Shown: in pieces, positions 11,674 to 21,756 of the stretch
How the letters are laid out: the number at the start of each line of letters is the position of its first letter
Numbering within the stretch: position 1 is the stretch's first letter
Assembly (NCBI GenBank): GCA_021307315.1
Contig: JAJSPD010000019.1
Coordinates: 372,001 to 436,000 of the forward strand
Length of the DNA stretch: 64,000 nt
Reading direction: 5' to 3'
Origin: Bisporella sp. PMI_857
Taxonomy: Eukaryota > Ascomycota > Leotiomycetes > Helotiales > Helotiaceae
Made by a program: the position numbers and the translations under genes
Notes under the pieces: model-generated
The model's database searches: none
What the model was told of the DNA's origin: nothing
What the model saw: only the letters and a program-made list of their open reading frames with translations

Positions 11674-12100
11674 CTATGTTGTCTTCAAGTGCTCCTGTGC
11701 TGGATATCGAGTTCGCAAAGTTGCATATTCTTGGCTGGCGGTCTCAGGTAAGACCAACCGGTTTTGAGAACGATTCTGTTCCGTGTAACGTAGATGAATC
11801 ACCACCCATCCCACTGGCTCTGATTTCCATACCATTCATACTGCACGGAGCTCCAAATTTTCTTGTAGAGATCTTATCCTCACCGACATGTGCTCGATCT
11901 GGAATCTAGTACCCTGATCCCGGTTACCAGGAAAGTTTATTTTGCCAATCCCTATTATGAACTTTCATCCCTACACACGTATGTTACACGGAACGTTCAA
12001 GCTATACGTGAAGATCCCCCATCTTCTCAATGTAGGCGGAGGCGCCCCCCGCTTACGTCGCGTTAGCTATACCTCGTCAATGCCAATATGCCATTTATGC

Positions 12101-12129
12101 AAATCTATATAGGAATATCGTATAGATTT
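12101..12129. repeat. Perfect 9-bp inverted repeat, AT-rich
   Basis: AAATCTATA and its complement TATAGATTT are separated by 11 bases, with partial symmetry continuing outward (ATGC/GCAT-like). Confidence 0.65.
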
Positions 12130-12796
12130 TATGCGGTCGATGGTGTATTCACCTCCAAGGCATCATCATGTCGATGCAAAGCAAACGTCTAGACATTGCG
12201 CCTGACTCGCTTTGCGACACTAGGATATACAGAAATAGTACCGCATTGGTAGGATAAGCATGATGTAAGTAAGGAGGCCATTCGCCAAGCTTTAGCAGAA
12301 ACAGATAGAGCGAGCGCTAAAGAAGGGTTTTCTTCATTCCTACAACTATCGAGCGGATGCTGAACGAGGCGAGGATGGGACAAGCTTCGTGGTGGAGCAA
12401 ACCCGCAGCAGCATCCAAATAAGCATAATTCAACCTCGAGACCATAGCTATTACCCACTTCCGGGATCGAACCACATCTTATATCAAATTGCCGTTGGGA
12501 CCTGGTCATCCACTCAATAATCGAGCGATTCCTTGCCATCTCTCTCCGCATCACGAAGGAATTTCCATAATAAAGTCTGCATTTCCATTTCTCATAAAGA
12601 CTATCGAAAGCATCGACCAGGATTTCCGGCTTCTTATTCCATTTCCTTCACGTTTTGGTTGGGAAAAAGTCATCACATTCTCTATTCCTCGTGACACAGA
12701 ACTCAAACCCGGCATTTTGACCCAAATGTAAGCATAATGAAATAAAGATATGGACAAGAAGAATAAAAAAATCGTCGGTCTCGTGACATAGCGCCT

Positions 12797-13547
12797 TTAG
12801 CAGGTGTTCAACATGCTCGTTAAAGCGGTCTTCTCGGCGGAGGTGACGGTGAGCGCCCAGACGTACTTGACGCGGACCCAGGCGCGAGCGTATGTGCAGT
12901 AGTATGAGGCTAGTTTCCGCTCATCAGTATTTCCTTTACACGGAAAATGGAACGAGGGGGGGGCTTACTAAGCGGTGGCTTCCAGTCCTCTGGCCCGCTG
13001 TCGCTCTTAGCTGAGTTGACATTGTCGGTCACAGCCCAGAGCTGCGGGTTGGTGAGATCGTTAGCGAAGGATTGCCTCTTGGCTGTGGTCCAGGAAGCCG
13101 CGCCGGACTATGGTGGATTCGGTTAGATTTTGTTTTCCTGCTGCGAAAAGGGAAGTTGGGGAAAACACTCACCTTCCATGCATTGCTCAATGGGACCATG
13201 TGATCGATGTCCACATCGGAAGCAGCAGTCCAAGTAGCACCATCATATGGCGAGTACCAGCTTCCGCTGGTCGATGCACAAGCACTGTCCGTTACGACAT
13301 TGGTGCCATCACGCTGCAAGACGACCTCTCTGGTGTTGCAGGTGCCTGACTGGGTGATCCAGTGGGGGAAGAGGTCCCGGCTGTATCCATCCTGCGAACC
13401 TTGAGCCGCAACGGTGAGAGCTGCGAGTTGAGTCTTTGCGGCCGCGGCCGTGGGGACACCAGGTGCGGTGCGCTCCAGTAGGACGTGGTACACGGGCACA
13501 GCTTGGGAGAGCCCAAGAAGCGAAGCGAAGGTGAGGAGGTAGTGCAT
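12797..13547 (-). CDS. Secreted DUF1524/HNH-like protein
   Basis: Small secreted protein of the fungal DUF1524 group, which has a GmrSD/HNH-nuclease-like core. Extracellular nuclease activity is inferred from the family, not shown. Three exons (13547-13173, 13107-12969, 12909-12797) give 208 aa. A signal peptide is visible (MHYLLTFASLLGLSQA). The HNH-type motif is 'DIDHMVPLSNAW' with H116, followed after the first intron by 'NDLTNPQLWAV...NSAKSD', which supplies the conserved Asn residues. The last exon carries 'SYYCTYARAWVRVKYVWAL' and ends in a typical '...SMLNTC'. Cysteines are consistent with disulfides in an exported protein. The length is normal for the family and no key residue appears to be missing. 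Confidence 0.92.
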
Positions 13548-16138
13548 GGCTGCGGTGATGGCCGATGAAATTTTTTTAAAGGTGAGGGTATATAAGGACT
13601 GAGCTATCCCGGCCTGAAGAGCGGAACATGAGTGGCAATGAGGATGTCTTTATATCTTTACTTCAACAGACTTACACGACCTCCGATCACCCACACCTTT
13701 TGCAACTTCGATGATAAGCCATTCCCCTCTTCGAAGCTATCTTGCCCGTCTCTGTTCACAAGTATTGCGCCTGTATTGTGCGACTTCCAGCCCACGTTAT
13801 CGATCCTACACTTACAATGCTTATCCACGCATCGTGGACATCGCTTGGCTGAATTCTGAGCTTCCAGTTCCGGCACGATCGCCGCTTCCAGTCATCCTCT
13901 CCTATTCAACGCTCGGCATACAGACACCGATTTAAGCTTGAACCTCAAACGCTAGCTCTGCAAGCAGTACCGATGGGAATCAAGGGACCCAAGGACGGAG
14001 AGTAAGTTATGACCATACATGCACACACATTCACGAAGAACATTCTTCGCGTGTTCTATGAACTGCCTTTTACAGCCTCGGCAGCCATTTCGTTCAGGGC
14101 AGTCGGCGAGTGCCGTGGACTGTTGGGCTGCAAGTCATCTATAGGAATGGAGGTTATAGCACTAAAAAAGAGATAAGATGTCTTGGCGTTGAGATAAGGA
14201 CCAATTGATGCCACATGTGAAGAGGAGGAGGTTAGAAAGATGGTGGTTTTATTTGGCAGCTCTGCGATTTCGCTACCCCGCTTCCGCCAACCTCCAAGAT
14301 CCTAGTAATCCCCTGAACTTAATTATACGGCCTATCATATGTGCCGGTTGATAGTCGTGTACATCAGCCTCGTGGTGCCGTCCTTACTATAAAAAGTACA
14401 CCAAACTTTCACTTTATATTTTAATGTGACAGAAGTTGTGGCATTGGTATGTTCAAGGGACGATCACCGAACGATTGATATATAACAAAATACATTTCGG
14501 CCAGTGGAGCTGATCAATTATTGTGTGAAGTCAACTTGTGATGAAATCAGGATCCCATACTGTAGAAATCTTGAATGCCTAATCCACTTAAGCAATAAGC
14601 TATTGCCGATCTCATTGCAAAGTATGTCCGACACGCATATAGAGGAGGTAGGGGTATACGTATGTCTAAGATGGGAGACTGCATTATGTCAAACCTGCTG
14701 TGCTACTGAGCTTAGGCAGAAATTTGAGAGGCGATTCGAGGATTCTGCAGTTTAATAATACTATTTTATGATTTGAATGTGGTGAAGGGCAACGATTTCC
14801 GTGGAGACCTCCAATCGCTTAGCGGGCATCTCATTTAGCCTTTCTTGGGCAGCGGCTACTGTAAACCTCTTTCCAGGGCCTTGGTAGGAAAAGAGAGAAG
14901 TATGCATTATGCCCTTGACATGTCACAAAAAAAAATTCTTCCAGCCACTCGTTGAGAGGAACTCTATCTGTACCTGCATCGCACCAACAAAATAATAACA
15001 AAGAGACAACGGCGCACACCGGCCTTCCAAATTCAGAATGAGATTGATGAAGGAACGTTTCAAGCCCAATGATACTACAGAAATCCATATGAATGATGGG
15101 CTGCAGACCAACGGATTCATACAGTGGCATGTATAGGCAAACACAGACTATGATGAACATTCTCCAACCTTGAAAGGACACTCTTTTAAAGTAATTTGAT
15201 CGAGAACTCTCCAATTTCATCACGTATATAGTATCGTAGGTATGGGGCAGACTATTCCATACACTCTCTTGGGCCTAGTCCGGAGAGAGTTCATGAAGAC
15301 GTGCAATAGAGAAATGTGATAGCAAATACAGCTAGAGTCCTGTAAATGAAAGCATACAGTCCTTTCTCAAGTTGAAGAGCTGTGATAAACGGTCGAGTGA
15401 CTCTCAATAACAAAATTTTAAAGTCATTGCTAATATAATTTCCCTAGCATTCTCGATCCCTTTCGATGAGCGCTTGCTTCTCGATATTCACATGGGCACT
15501 TTGTAACATCTTCGCCTTGAACATCATTTGCAAATACAATTCTCCAAAAACGATCACCAATGGAGGAATATCCAAGCATAACAGCAACAACAAGTTGCAA
15601 AATAACAAGAGCAGACGAGCTCGAATATGGCGCACCTAGAACAAGATTTCCGTACCTCAGGGAACGGGAGTGAAGCTTAACGAATAGATGATATTTGGTA
15701 CGCAAATGATATCAAGGGTGTGTCGTTACAGCCATTAATTGCTCTGTTAGAGAAATGAAGAATAGATTTTAGTGTATGGTACTCGTGTTGATGAAAAACG
15801 TGAGGACGTGTTTGATTTCCGTGGAAATTTTGGTTGATGTATCCCCACATTTCTTGGCATGAGCTGGCAAACGCGAACCGTGTAAAGTGAAATCCAGGAC
15901 CGAAAGACAATAGGACTCGACTAACTATTCACCTCTTGCCCAACAATGCCAGTTTTCCTATCGGAAAACTGAATAACACCTGCAGCGAGCTCAACAGCCT
16001 CGTCTTATTTACCTAGACTTTGGAGCTCGATCTTCGCTTTGGACCAAAGTTATCCATGTACGGCTAGCATTGAACGCGAAACATTCAAGGCTTGAGTTCC
16101 TTATTCTTAGTTGTACGATATACATAACAAAGAGTAAA
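13548..16138. other. Long gene-free stretch
   Basis: About 2.6 kb with only short, unremarkable open frames on both strands. No conserved motif, RNA or transposon signature was recognised. The part just before 16139 is the promoter of the next gene. Confidence 0.5.
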
Positions 16139-17519
16139 ATGGACGCCTTCTACAGATTTGTTGGTCTTTTTTCACCTGCAAAGCGACGTCGCACTGTTGG
16201 ACCAAGCACTCCTATACGCCAGGCTGATGACGACCACGGATACCTGCCCATCTCAGAGCCACAGGATAGGAAAGCTCAAGCTGCTTTGCTTGCTAAGATT
16301 GAACGAAAGCAAACTGTGCTGGCAGATACAAGATTTGGCCCAGGGTCCCGCAAGAGACGTCGTGAGTATGAGGTTGTCCAAGAAGGTGTCGAGGCTCGAA
16401 TCGCTCCCACACAGAGAAACGATGGAGAGGTAGAAGAGACCAATAATGTGGCTAATGCGAGAGAGTCTGAGCATGGGTTTGAGGTCTCTCCAGGAGACTC
16501 TGTGTCGCAAGGATCACCGGCTGAAGGTAGTGATGAAGGAGAAGAAGGAGAAGGGGAGGAAGGAGAGGGGGTCTCTGAGTCTAACGCAGAACCCGAAGAT
16601 GAACACGATCACGATGAGGCGGAGCTAGGAACGGGTGAGGAGGAGTTGTCTGCGCAGAAGAAAGTTCAGGAGTACTTGGCTCGACAGGCAGAGCTTATGT
16701 CAAGAAAGGAGGAGTTTCAGAAGTCGATGGCTGGCGGCAATTGGCATGCCGACGAGATCTTTTTGTTCGAAAGACTTAGCATGAGGTCTTTTGAGCCAGT
16801 ATTTCCAGCCAGCTGGCAGATCGACTTACCTACGCTCAACGCGGCTCTATTTTCTCGGAATAGAGACGAGACTTTCTTTAACTCCAACTATGCTGATGCA
16901 CCATATGGTAAGATATCTTTTGCCCCGATTATGGTACCCTGCTAAGATAACAATCATGACAGCAACCAAGGCGCTGCTAAGGCTATTTGATCTCGGTGTC
17001 CGTGTCAAAGACAATGCAAATATGAATGTACCATGTGTACCATTAATGACAAGAGAAATTCGTCAGTACATTAAATGGTCCGAATGGGATGGTGGTTACA
17101 AGCACCTGCGCTTCATTCCCGTTCTGTCTCTCATCTCAGCTCGACCAAACCAAGACTCAGATGCAATTCTCAAATCACTACGTGATCAAATGGGATTTCT
17201 TGCTGAGCAGCATCGCGAGCATCTACTATTACCTGAGCCGCGGGTCAACGAGCATGGTGAGACCGAGCTTTATTCTCGCCGGCCTCCCATACTTTATGGC
17301 ATCATCATTGCGCAGACTATGGCCATCTTCAGCACCCTTGACTCGTCTGTCTCAGGTGCGCAGACTAAGCATATCGCCCACTTTGACTTCAAGGAGGCAG
17401 GTCACGCGGTCTGGAACGGCATGGCTGTAGCTATTATTATCATCATGGCCAGAAACTACTTGATGTCTATTCGAGATACTTTGGAGGAAGACGACCCAGA
17501 GAGCGATCCAGATGCGTAA
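16139..17519 (+). CDS. Fungal hypothetical protein, acidic, probably nuclear (441 aa)
   Basis: Two exons, 16139-16907 and 16963-17519, joined by a phase-1 intron with GTAAGA donor. The start is the ATG giving MDAFYRFVGLF; the frame is open upstream but has no ATG. The N-terminus is basic (SPAKRRRT at about 16-23 and KRRRE near residue 77), suggesting nuclear import. A strongly acidic Glu/Gly/Asp region spans about 118-185, then a Lys/Glu/Gln helix (KKVQEYLARQAELMSRKEE). The C-terminal domain (about 210-420) is folded-looking with 'WHADEIFLFERLSMRSFEP', 'EIRQYIKWSEWDGGY' and a hydrophobic 'AVAIIIIMARNYL'. I do not recognise the family. The C-terminal hydrophobic stretch is more likely a buried helix than a membrane anchor because polar sequence flanks it closely. 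Confidence 0.75.
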
Positions 17520-17902
17520 TGGTTTCCCTGCAACAATGATCAAAGCTCTAAGGAAACTATTTTACCACCTATGGGTGATTTCATTTGTTAACTTGACGCT
17601 TTTATGACTTCCGAATGGGTTCGAAGGCGCTGAGGAATATGGGATGAGCGGAGTTTCATTTGTTTATGGAAATACCCAGGGCTAGCATGCAAGCATACTC
17701 CAAATTGTCTACTAGGTACATTTTGCACCTCGAAATACTAAATCAATCTTCATATTCTGCGCTTCAGCCTATATATCATGAAGCCTTTGTTACGCTATGC
17801 CATGCACCAATTGACCATACATATCATACATTTTAATATGTTCCTCACCTTCTATATGATTTCCGTATGCGTTCTCTGTTCTTCATCCAATATAACCACT
17901 AA
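17520..17902. other. 3' flanks of two convergent genes
   Basis: Spacer of 383 bases between stop codons of genes that converge. It is AT-rich towards the minus-strand gene and no feature is seen. Confidence 0.6.
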
Positions 17903-18367
17903 CTAATCCTCCAGAGCCCTCCGCTCCAACTCCACAACCCCAGCATCCAACTCCCTAATCCGCTGCCCAATGCGCCTCTTAATCTCCTCCCCGTTCTCTC
18001 CCTCAAGCGCCTCCTGATACATTGCCTTCAATTTATCCAGCTCTTCTCTCGCAGCAGCTCTATCTTCAGCCGCATACACGGTTTTCCGATCCGTTTCTTC
18101 GGTTGCAATCTCGAACTCGTCGCGCGCGGTGCCGTACTGCTCCGTTATGGCTTCGATGAGCTCGTCGGCCGTGCTTTTGGATGCGTATCCGCGGCTGGTG
18201 GGAAGGAAGGAGGTGCTGCACTGGGGAAGGCGTGAGGCGTGGCGGGTGGAGTGCTGGAGGGATTGGAGATGTGATGGAGACCGCCGGGAGCTCGTGCTGA
18301 GGGTGCGGAGGCATTGTGTGCAAGAAGCACGGGCTGTGCGTGCTGGGAGTCTTCTTATGGCGAACAT
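17903..18367 (-). CDS. Conserved small mitochondrial-type hypothetical protein (154 aa)
   Basis: Single exon. I start at MFAIRRLPARTARASC because this is an ATG and yields a strong presequence; the open frame continues 11 codons upstream without an ATG. Residues 1-65 are rich in Arg, Ser, Thr and Ala with almost no acidic residues, a mitochondrial targeting signal ending near 'SRGYASKS'. The mature part (about 65-154) is highly charged and helical: 'ELIEAITEQYGTARDEFEIA', then 'AAEDRAAAREELDKLKAMYQEAL', then 'IKRRIGQRIRELDAGVVELE'. It probably forms a coiled coil. I recall similar unnamed proteins in related fungi but no function. It is head-to-head with ALG3 across 220 bases. Confidence 0.78.
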   Translation of the reverse strand: MFAIRRLPARTARASCTQCLRTLSTSSRRSPSHLQSLQHSTRHASRLPQCSTSFLPTSRGYASKSTADELIEAITEQYGTARDEFEIATEETDRKTVYAAEDRAAAREELDKLKAMYQEALEGENGEEIKRRIGQRIRELDAGVVELERRALED

Positions 18368-18587
18368 TTTGCAGTTTATTTTATGTTTGAGGAAGTCCAA
18401 GTGTTGTGCAATTCTTGAAGTGTGGCGCTCTGTTGGAGGTTAAGCTGCAAGGCTGAATGATCTCATTTGCCCAGACATTTGGAGCTTCTCCTACAAGGAT
18501 GTTTCAGAACAACTGGAGCCTCAAAATACTTTCGAGATTGAATCCACATTTCCACCAAATCCTATATATATAATTTTATCTTCATAG
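18368..18587. promoter_or_regulatory. Bidirectional promoter, mitochondrial hypothetical / ALG3
   Basis: Only 220 bases separate the two divergent start codons, so both core promoters must lie here. No specific factor site was recognised. Confidence 0.6.
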
Positions 18588-19992
18588 ATGGCAGATACTG
18601 AGATCCCTCCCCATGTGGCTCTGCTGCGTCAGGCTAAAAAGCTGGCATTGGGAGAGCATCCTCTTGCCAAATACATCCCTCCATTGCTTCTCCTAGCGGA
18701 TGCCTTTCTGTCCAGCTTGATCATTTCTTATGTTTCTTGTAAGTGATATATTAAGTCACTCATATTCTAGGCTAATGATGTGTAGATACCGAAATTGACT
18801 GGATAGCCTACATGCAGCAGACTGAGCAGTACATCAATGGCGAGCGCGACTACACACTGATCAAAGGAGACACCGGACCGCTTGTCTATCCTGCAGCACA
18901 TGTATATATTTACTGGGTTTTATATCATGTCACGGAGAAAGGGAAGAATATTCTCAATGCGCAACGGCTTTTCGCGATCTTGTATTTGGGGACGTTGAGT
19001 TTGGTTATGGCATGTTACAAGAGAGCTAAAGTACATCATATCCTCAAATATGGCAATAACGTGGCTGCTAACATTCGTGACTCGATTGGCAGGCACCTCT
19101 TTATATCTTTCCGATGCTTATCCTATCAAAGCGACTCCATAGTATTTTTATGCTTCGCCTTTTTAACGACTGTTTTGCAGTTCTGTTTTTATGGATCGCC
19201 ATTTACCTTTTCCAACGCCGCATTTGGACATTAGGAACTCTGGCATACAGTTTGGGACTCGGAATCAAGATGACGATTCTGCTGGCTCTACCGGCTGTTG
19301 GTGTCATGCTATTCTTGGGGCGCGGATTACAAGGAGGTCTCAAGCAAGCGTGGATGATGGCTCAATTGCAGATTGTCATCGCTCTGCCATTCCTCCCAGC
19401 CAATGCCATTGGATATCTGAGCAGAGCGTTCGAGCTCTCAAGACAGTTTATGTTCAAATGGACGGTCAATTGGAGGTTTGTTGGTGAAAAGGCGTTCTTA
19501 AGCAAGGAATTCTCCGCATCATTACTGGTGGCCCATTTTAGTGCCTTAATGCTATTCATGACAACAAGGTGGATAAGGCCTGCGGAAACACCTATACTGA
19601 AATTGGTTCAGAAGACTCTGAAGGGAGAAGAACCCCTTGGGGCTCTGCAACATGCTGTTTCTATTCGTGTTTCACCCAACTATATATTGACGGCCATCCT
19701 AACAGCTAACGCGATTGGCATGTTATTCGCCCGCTCCCTCCACTACCAATTCTATGCATATATCGCCTTGTCAACTCCATTCCTCCTCTGGCGGAGTGGG
19801 CTCCACCCTGTCCTTCAGTATGCTTTATGGGCAACTCAGGAATGGGCATGGAACGTCTATCCGAGTACAGATATAAGCTCAAAAGTTGTTGTGGGTATCT
19901 TATTTACAACTGTTGCAAGTGTCTGGTGGGGAACAAGGAAAGACTTTGTAAATCCCAAAGGCGAAGGTGGAGCCAGCAAGAAGTTGTCCTGA
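18588..19992 (+). CDS. ALG3: Dol-P-Man:Man5GlcNAc2-PP-Dol alpha-1,3-mannosyltransferase
   Basis: ER multi-pass glycosyltransferase that adds the sixth mannose to the lipid-linked oligosaccharide, the first lumenal mannose from dolichyl-phosphate mannose, in N-glycosylation. Three exons (18588-18738, 18786-19030, 19093-19992) give 431 aa, the usual ALG3 length. Diagnostic segments are '[20 protein letters not shown]' and '[20 protein letters not shown]' in the first lumenal loop. '[18 protein letters not shown]', '[11 protein letters not shown]' and '[12 protein letters not shown]' follow, and near the C-terminus '[19 protein letters not shown]'. About ten hydrophobic segments are seen. The intron at 19031 removes an in-frame stretch that otherwise terminates. 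The protein ends with a Lys-rich cytosolic tail (GGASKKLS), compatible with ER retrieval. No defects seen. Confidence 0.96.
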
Positions 19993-20174
19993 GAAGTCCC
20001 GGAACACTTATGAAGCCGCCACAACATTCCTTCATCTTTGTCAGGCAAAGGGATTAGTGCCATATTCCGAACTTCATTTATTATCCCTCTGAGCTGCCTC
20101 GTACGTCCACCCGATATCTTCCACGCACATACTAGCGAATGGGTTGTTGCCGATAAAGAATTCTGTATGAAGGT

Positions 20175-20650
20175 TCATTTGACCTCTTCATCTGTCTCAT
20201 CCTCAGGATCTGATGGAGGCATCTTCCCGACAGTCGATTCCTCATCATCATCGTCGGCGTAAGGATCTATTTTAGGAAACTCCTTAGGCCTACAAAGCAA
20301 TCAGTAAACATATCTCGCAGGCGAATGAAAGTCTGCTACCAATATGATTCCTTCCTCCAAGCACGCTCCTCTCGCACAACATTTATGATCTCACCACCAA
20401 TCTTGTTCTCTCTCACATCAGCATCCTTGGTGTCTACCAAAATATAGCCTCCGCGCTTGATCCAAATAGTGCTTCGAAAACGGGATGGTAGCTCGACTAA
20501 TATCTGTGTCTGGTCCGGAAGCAGACACGAATACAGGTTATTACCTTCGGCCTTGATAACCCGTGCGATTGATTGTGTTCCAGTCAAAGCTGATGGCGGG
20601 GAAGAGGTTTCTTCAGCAGCTGCTGTGATGTTCCTTTTGGGTCGGCCCAT
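20175..20650 (-). CDS. EIF1AD-like S1/IF1-domain RNA-binding protein
   Basis: Small protein of the eIF1A-like family (EIF1AD/obelin type), which carries an S1-like OB fold and is thought to act in late 40S ribosome maturation or RNA binding. Two exons, 20650-20340 and 20289-20175, encode 141 aa; the phase-2 intron joins 'KESYW' to 'PKEFPKIDP'. The N-terminus is basic (MGRPKRN). The OB-fold core spans about 25-100 with 'IARVIKAEGNNLYSCLLPD', 'ILVELPSRFRSTIWIKRGGY' and 'GGEIINVVREE'. After the W/PKEFP motif the tail is very acidic ('YADDDDEES', 'SDPEDETDEE'), as in family members. The start was taken at MGRPKRN because family proteins begin that way; an in-frame extension upstream exists but looks like leader. 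Confidence 0.88.
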
Positions 20651-21228
20651 ATTTTCTGTAAGGGCGAGATAGACGCGATAATATCTACCGTATCGCTGGC
20701 TTCTTGGGAGCTTACGGAACAAAGGGCCGATTTTTTTTGGGGTTCTTTGACTGAGGTCTTGAACCTGTTTTCATTTTTCGAGTAACCCCACCAGAAGTCC
20801 GCTTTGCCATTTTGGAAGGAGTAACCGATTGTGTACGGTGTTGTTTTGGCCTAGTAAATCAGGCAGCAAACATCTCAAGTCCCTTTAACCACTCAATAAA
20901 AGAAGGTTCTACCAAATAAAACAATTGTCAACCCCAAAATCAAGGCTTCTGATAGTCGCTCAAATTCAGTCACTCATATTCTTCAATGCTGTACACGTTT
21001 CTATGAAAAAGCCATGAGATAAGTTCTGTACTATTCAAAATGGCCCATTCAAGGTATTTGCTTTTGATTGAGTATGGCGAAGAAAGTTGTTAACAGCACT
21101 TTGATCAACGGCCCAAGTACTATCATGCTGTTGAAATATCAAACACTTCCGCCTTTCGCTCATAAAAACATCTTCCTTACAAACACCTCTAATAGTTTTA
21201 TGCAACCTTTCTCCTACAAGGCGTTAAT
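20651..21228. other. Promoter region of the EIF1AD-like gene
   Basis: 578 bases with no credible gene. It contains the 5' flank of the EIF1AD-like gene and the 3' flank of the next minus-strand gene. Confidence 0.5.
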
Positions 21229-21756
21229 TTACCTTCGTCGTGTGAAAGGATCGTGATAATAATCAGCTACAGGCGGTTCCATGATAGCAAATGGAGGATC
21301 TCCGGGACCGGGACCTGGTGAGTCTATGATCCCTTCAGTCGGATACAGCGTAAGCTCGCCCCGCTCTTCTGGGCCAGGAAACAAGACCCTCTCGGTTGAA
21401 AGATGTGTGTAATTATCATCGAACACTGGCTGATGTCTTGTGAGATCTTCCAATAGTGGCAGTTTCCTAGAGCAACCAGATTCAAGCCCCTCAGACACTG
21501 GATCTGGCCCCTGGCCAACAGTATTCTGCACCCTCGTAATCTGGACTTCAAGTTCACGACGGTGTAGCTCGAACTGATCCTGCTCAATACGAAAAGCTTT
21601 GTATGTGAATGTAGCAGCATGACATTCATTGGGCGTTGTGACAGAGAGGAAGTCACTTCTCGGTCCGTGGGTTTGCGTAGTTAGCTTATCCGTATCGGCC
21701 ATTTCTGCACTTCGGGCTGGACCTGGATCTGCCATGGATTGCTCATTGGAAGGCAT
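21229..21756 (-). CDS. Hypothetical protein, Pro/Gly/Asp-rich (175 aa)
   Basis: Single open frame starting at an ATG (MPSNEQSMADPGPARS). No family is recognised. The middle (about 50-90) is charged and helical ('YKAFRIEQDQFELHRRELEV'). The C-terminal third is disordered with 'GIIDSPGPGPGDPPFAIM' and ends '...DYYHDPFTRRR'. The stop codon TAA overlaps a possible donor (AAGG/GTAAAT is not strong), so a further exon towards lower coordinates is possible but not needed. Composition is more gene-like than the overlapping alternatives, yet the call lacks homology support. Confidence 0.45.
   Translation of the reverse strand: MPSNEQSMADPGPARSAEMADTDKLTTQTHGPRSDFLSVTTPNECHAATFTYKAFRIEQDQFELHRRELEVQITRVQNTVGQGPDPVSEGLESGCSRKLPLLEDLTRHQPVFDDNYTHLSTERVLFPGPEERGELTLYPTEGIIDSPGPGPGDPPFAIMEPPVADYYHDPFTRRR

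Larger units (their letters stand above)
10106..12796. other. Long gene-free stretch with three inverted repeats
   Basis: No open frame here has recognisable protein character. Three perfect inverted repeats are listed separately (10788, 11646 and 12101). The composition is mixed and no terminal repeats or transposase remnants were recognised. Confidence 0.55.

Noticed and set aside
16791..17519. Separate gene starting at 16791
   Set aside because: Its first part is an out-of-frame reading of the preceding exon and an intron; only the part after 16963 is real, as exon 2 of the gene at 16139.
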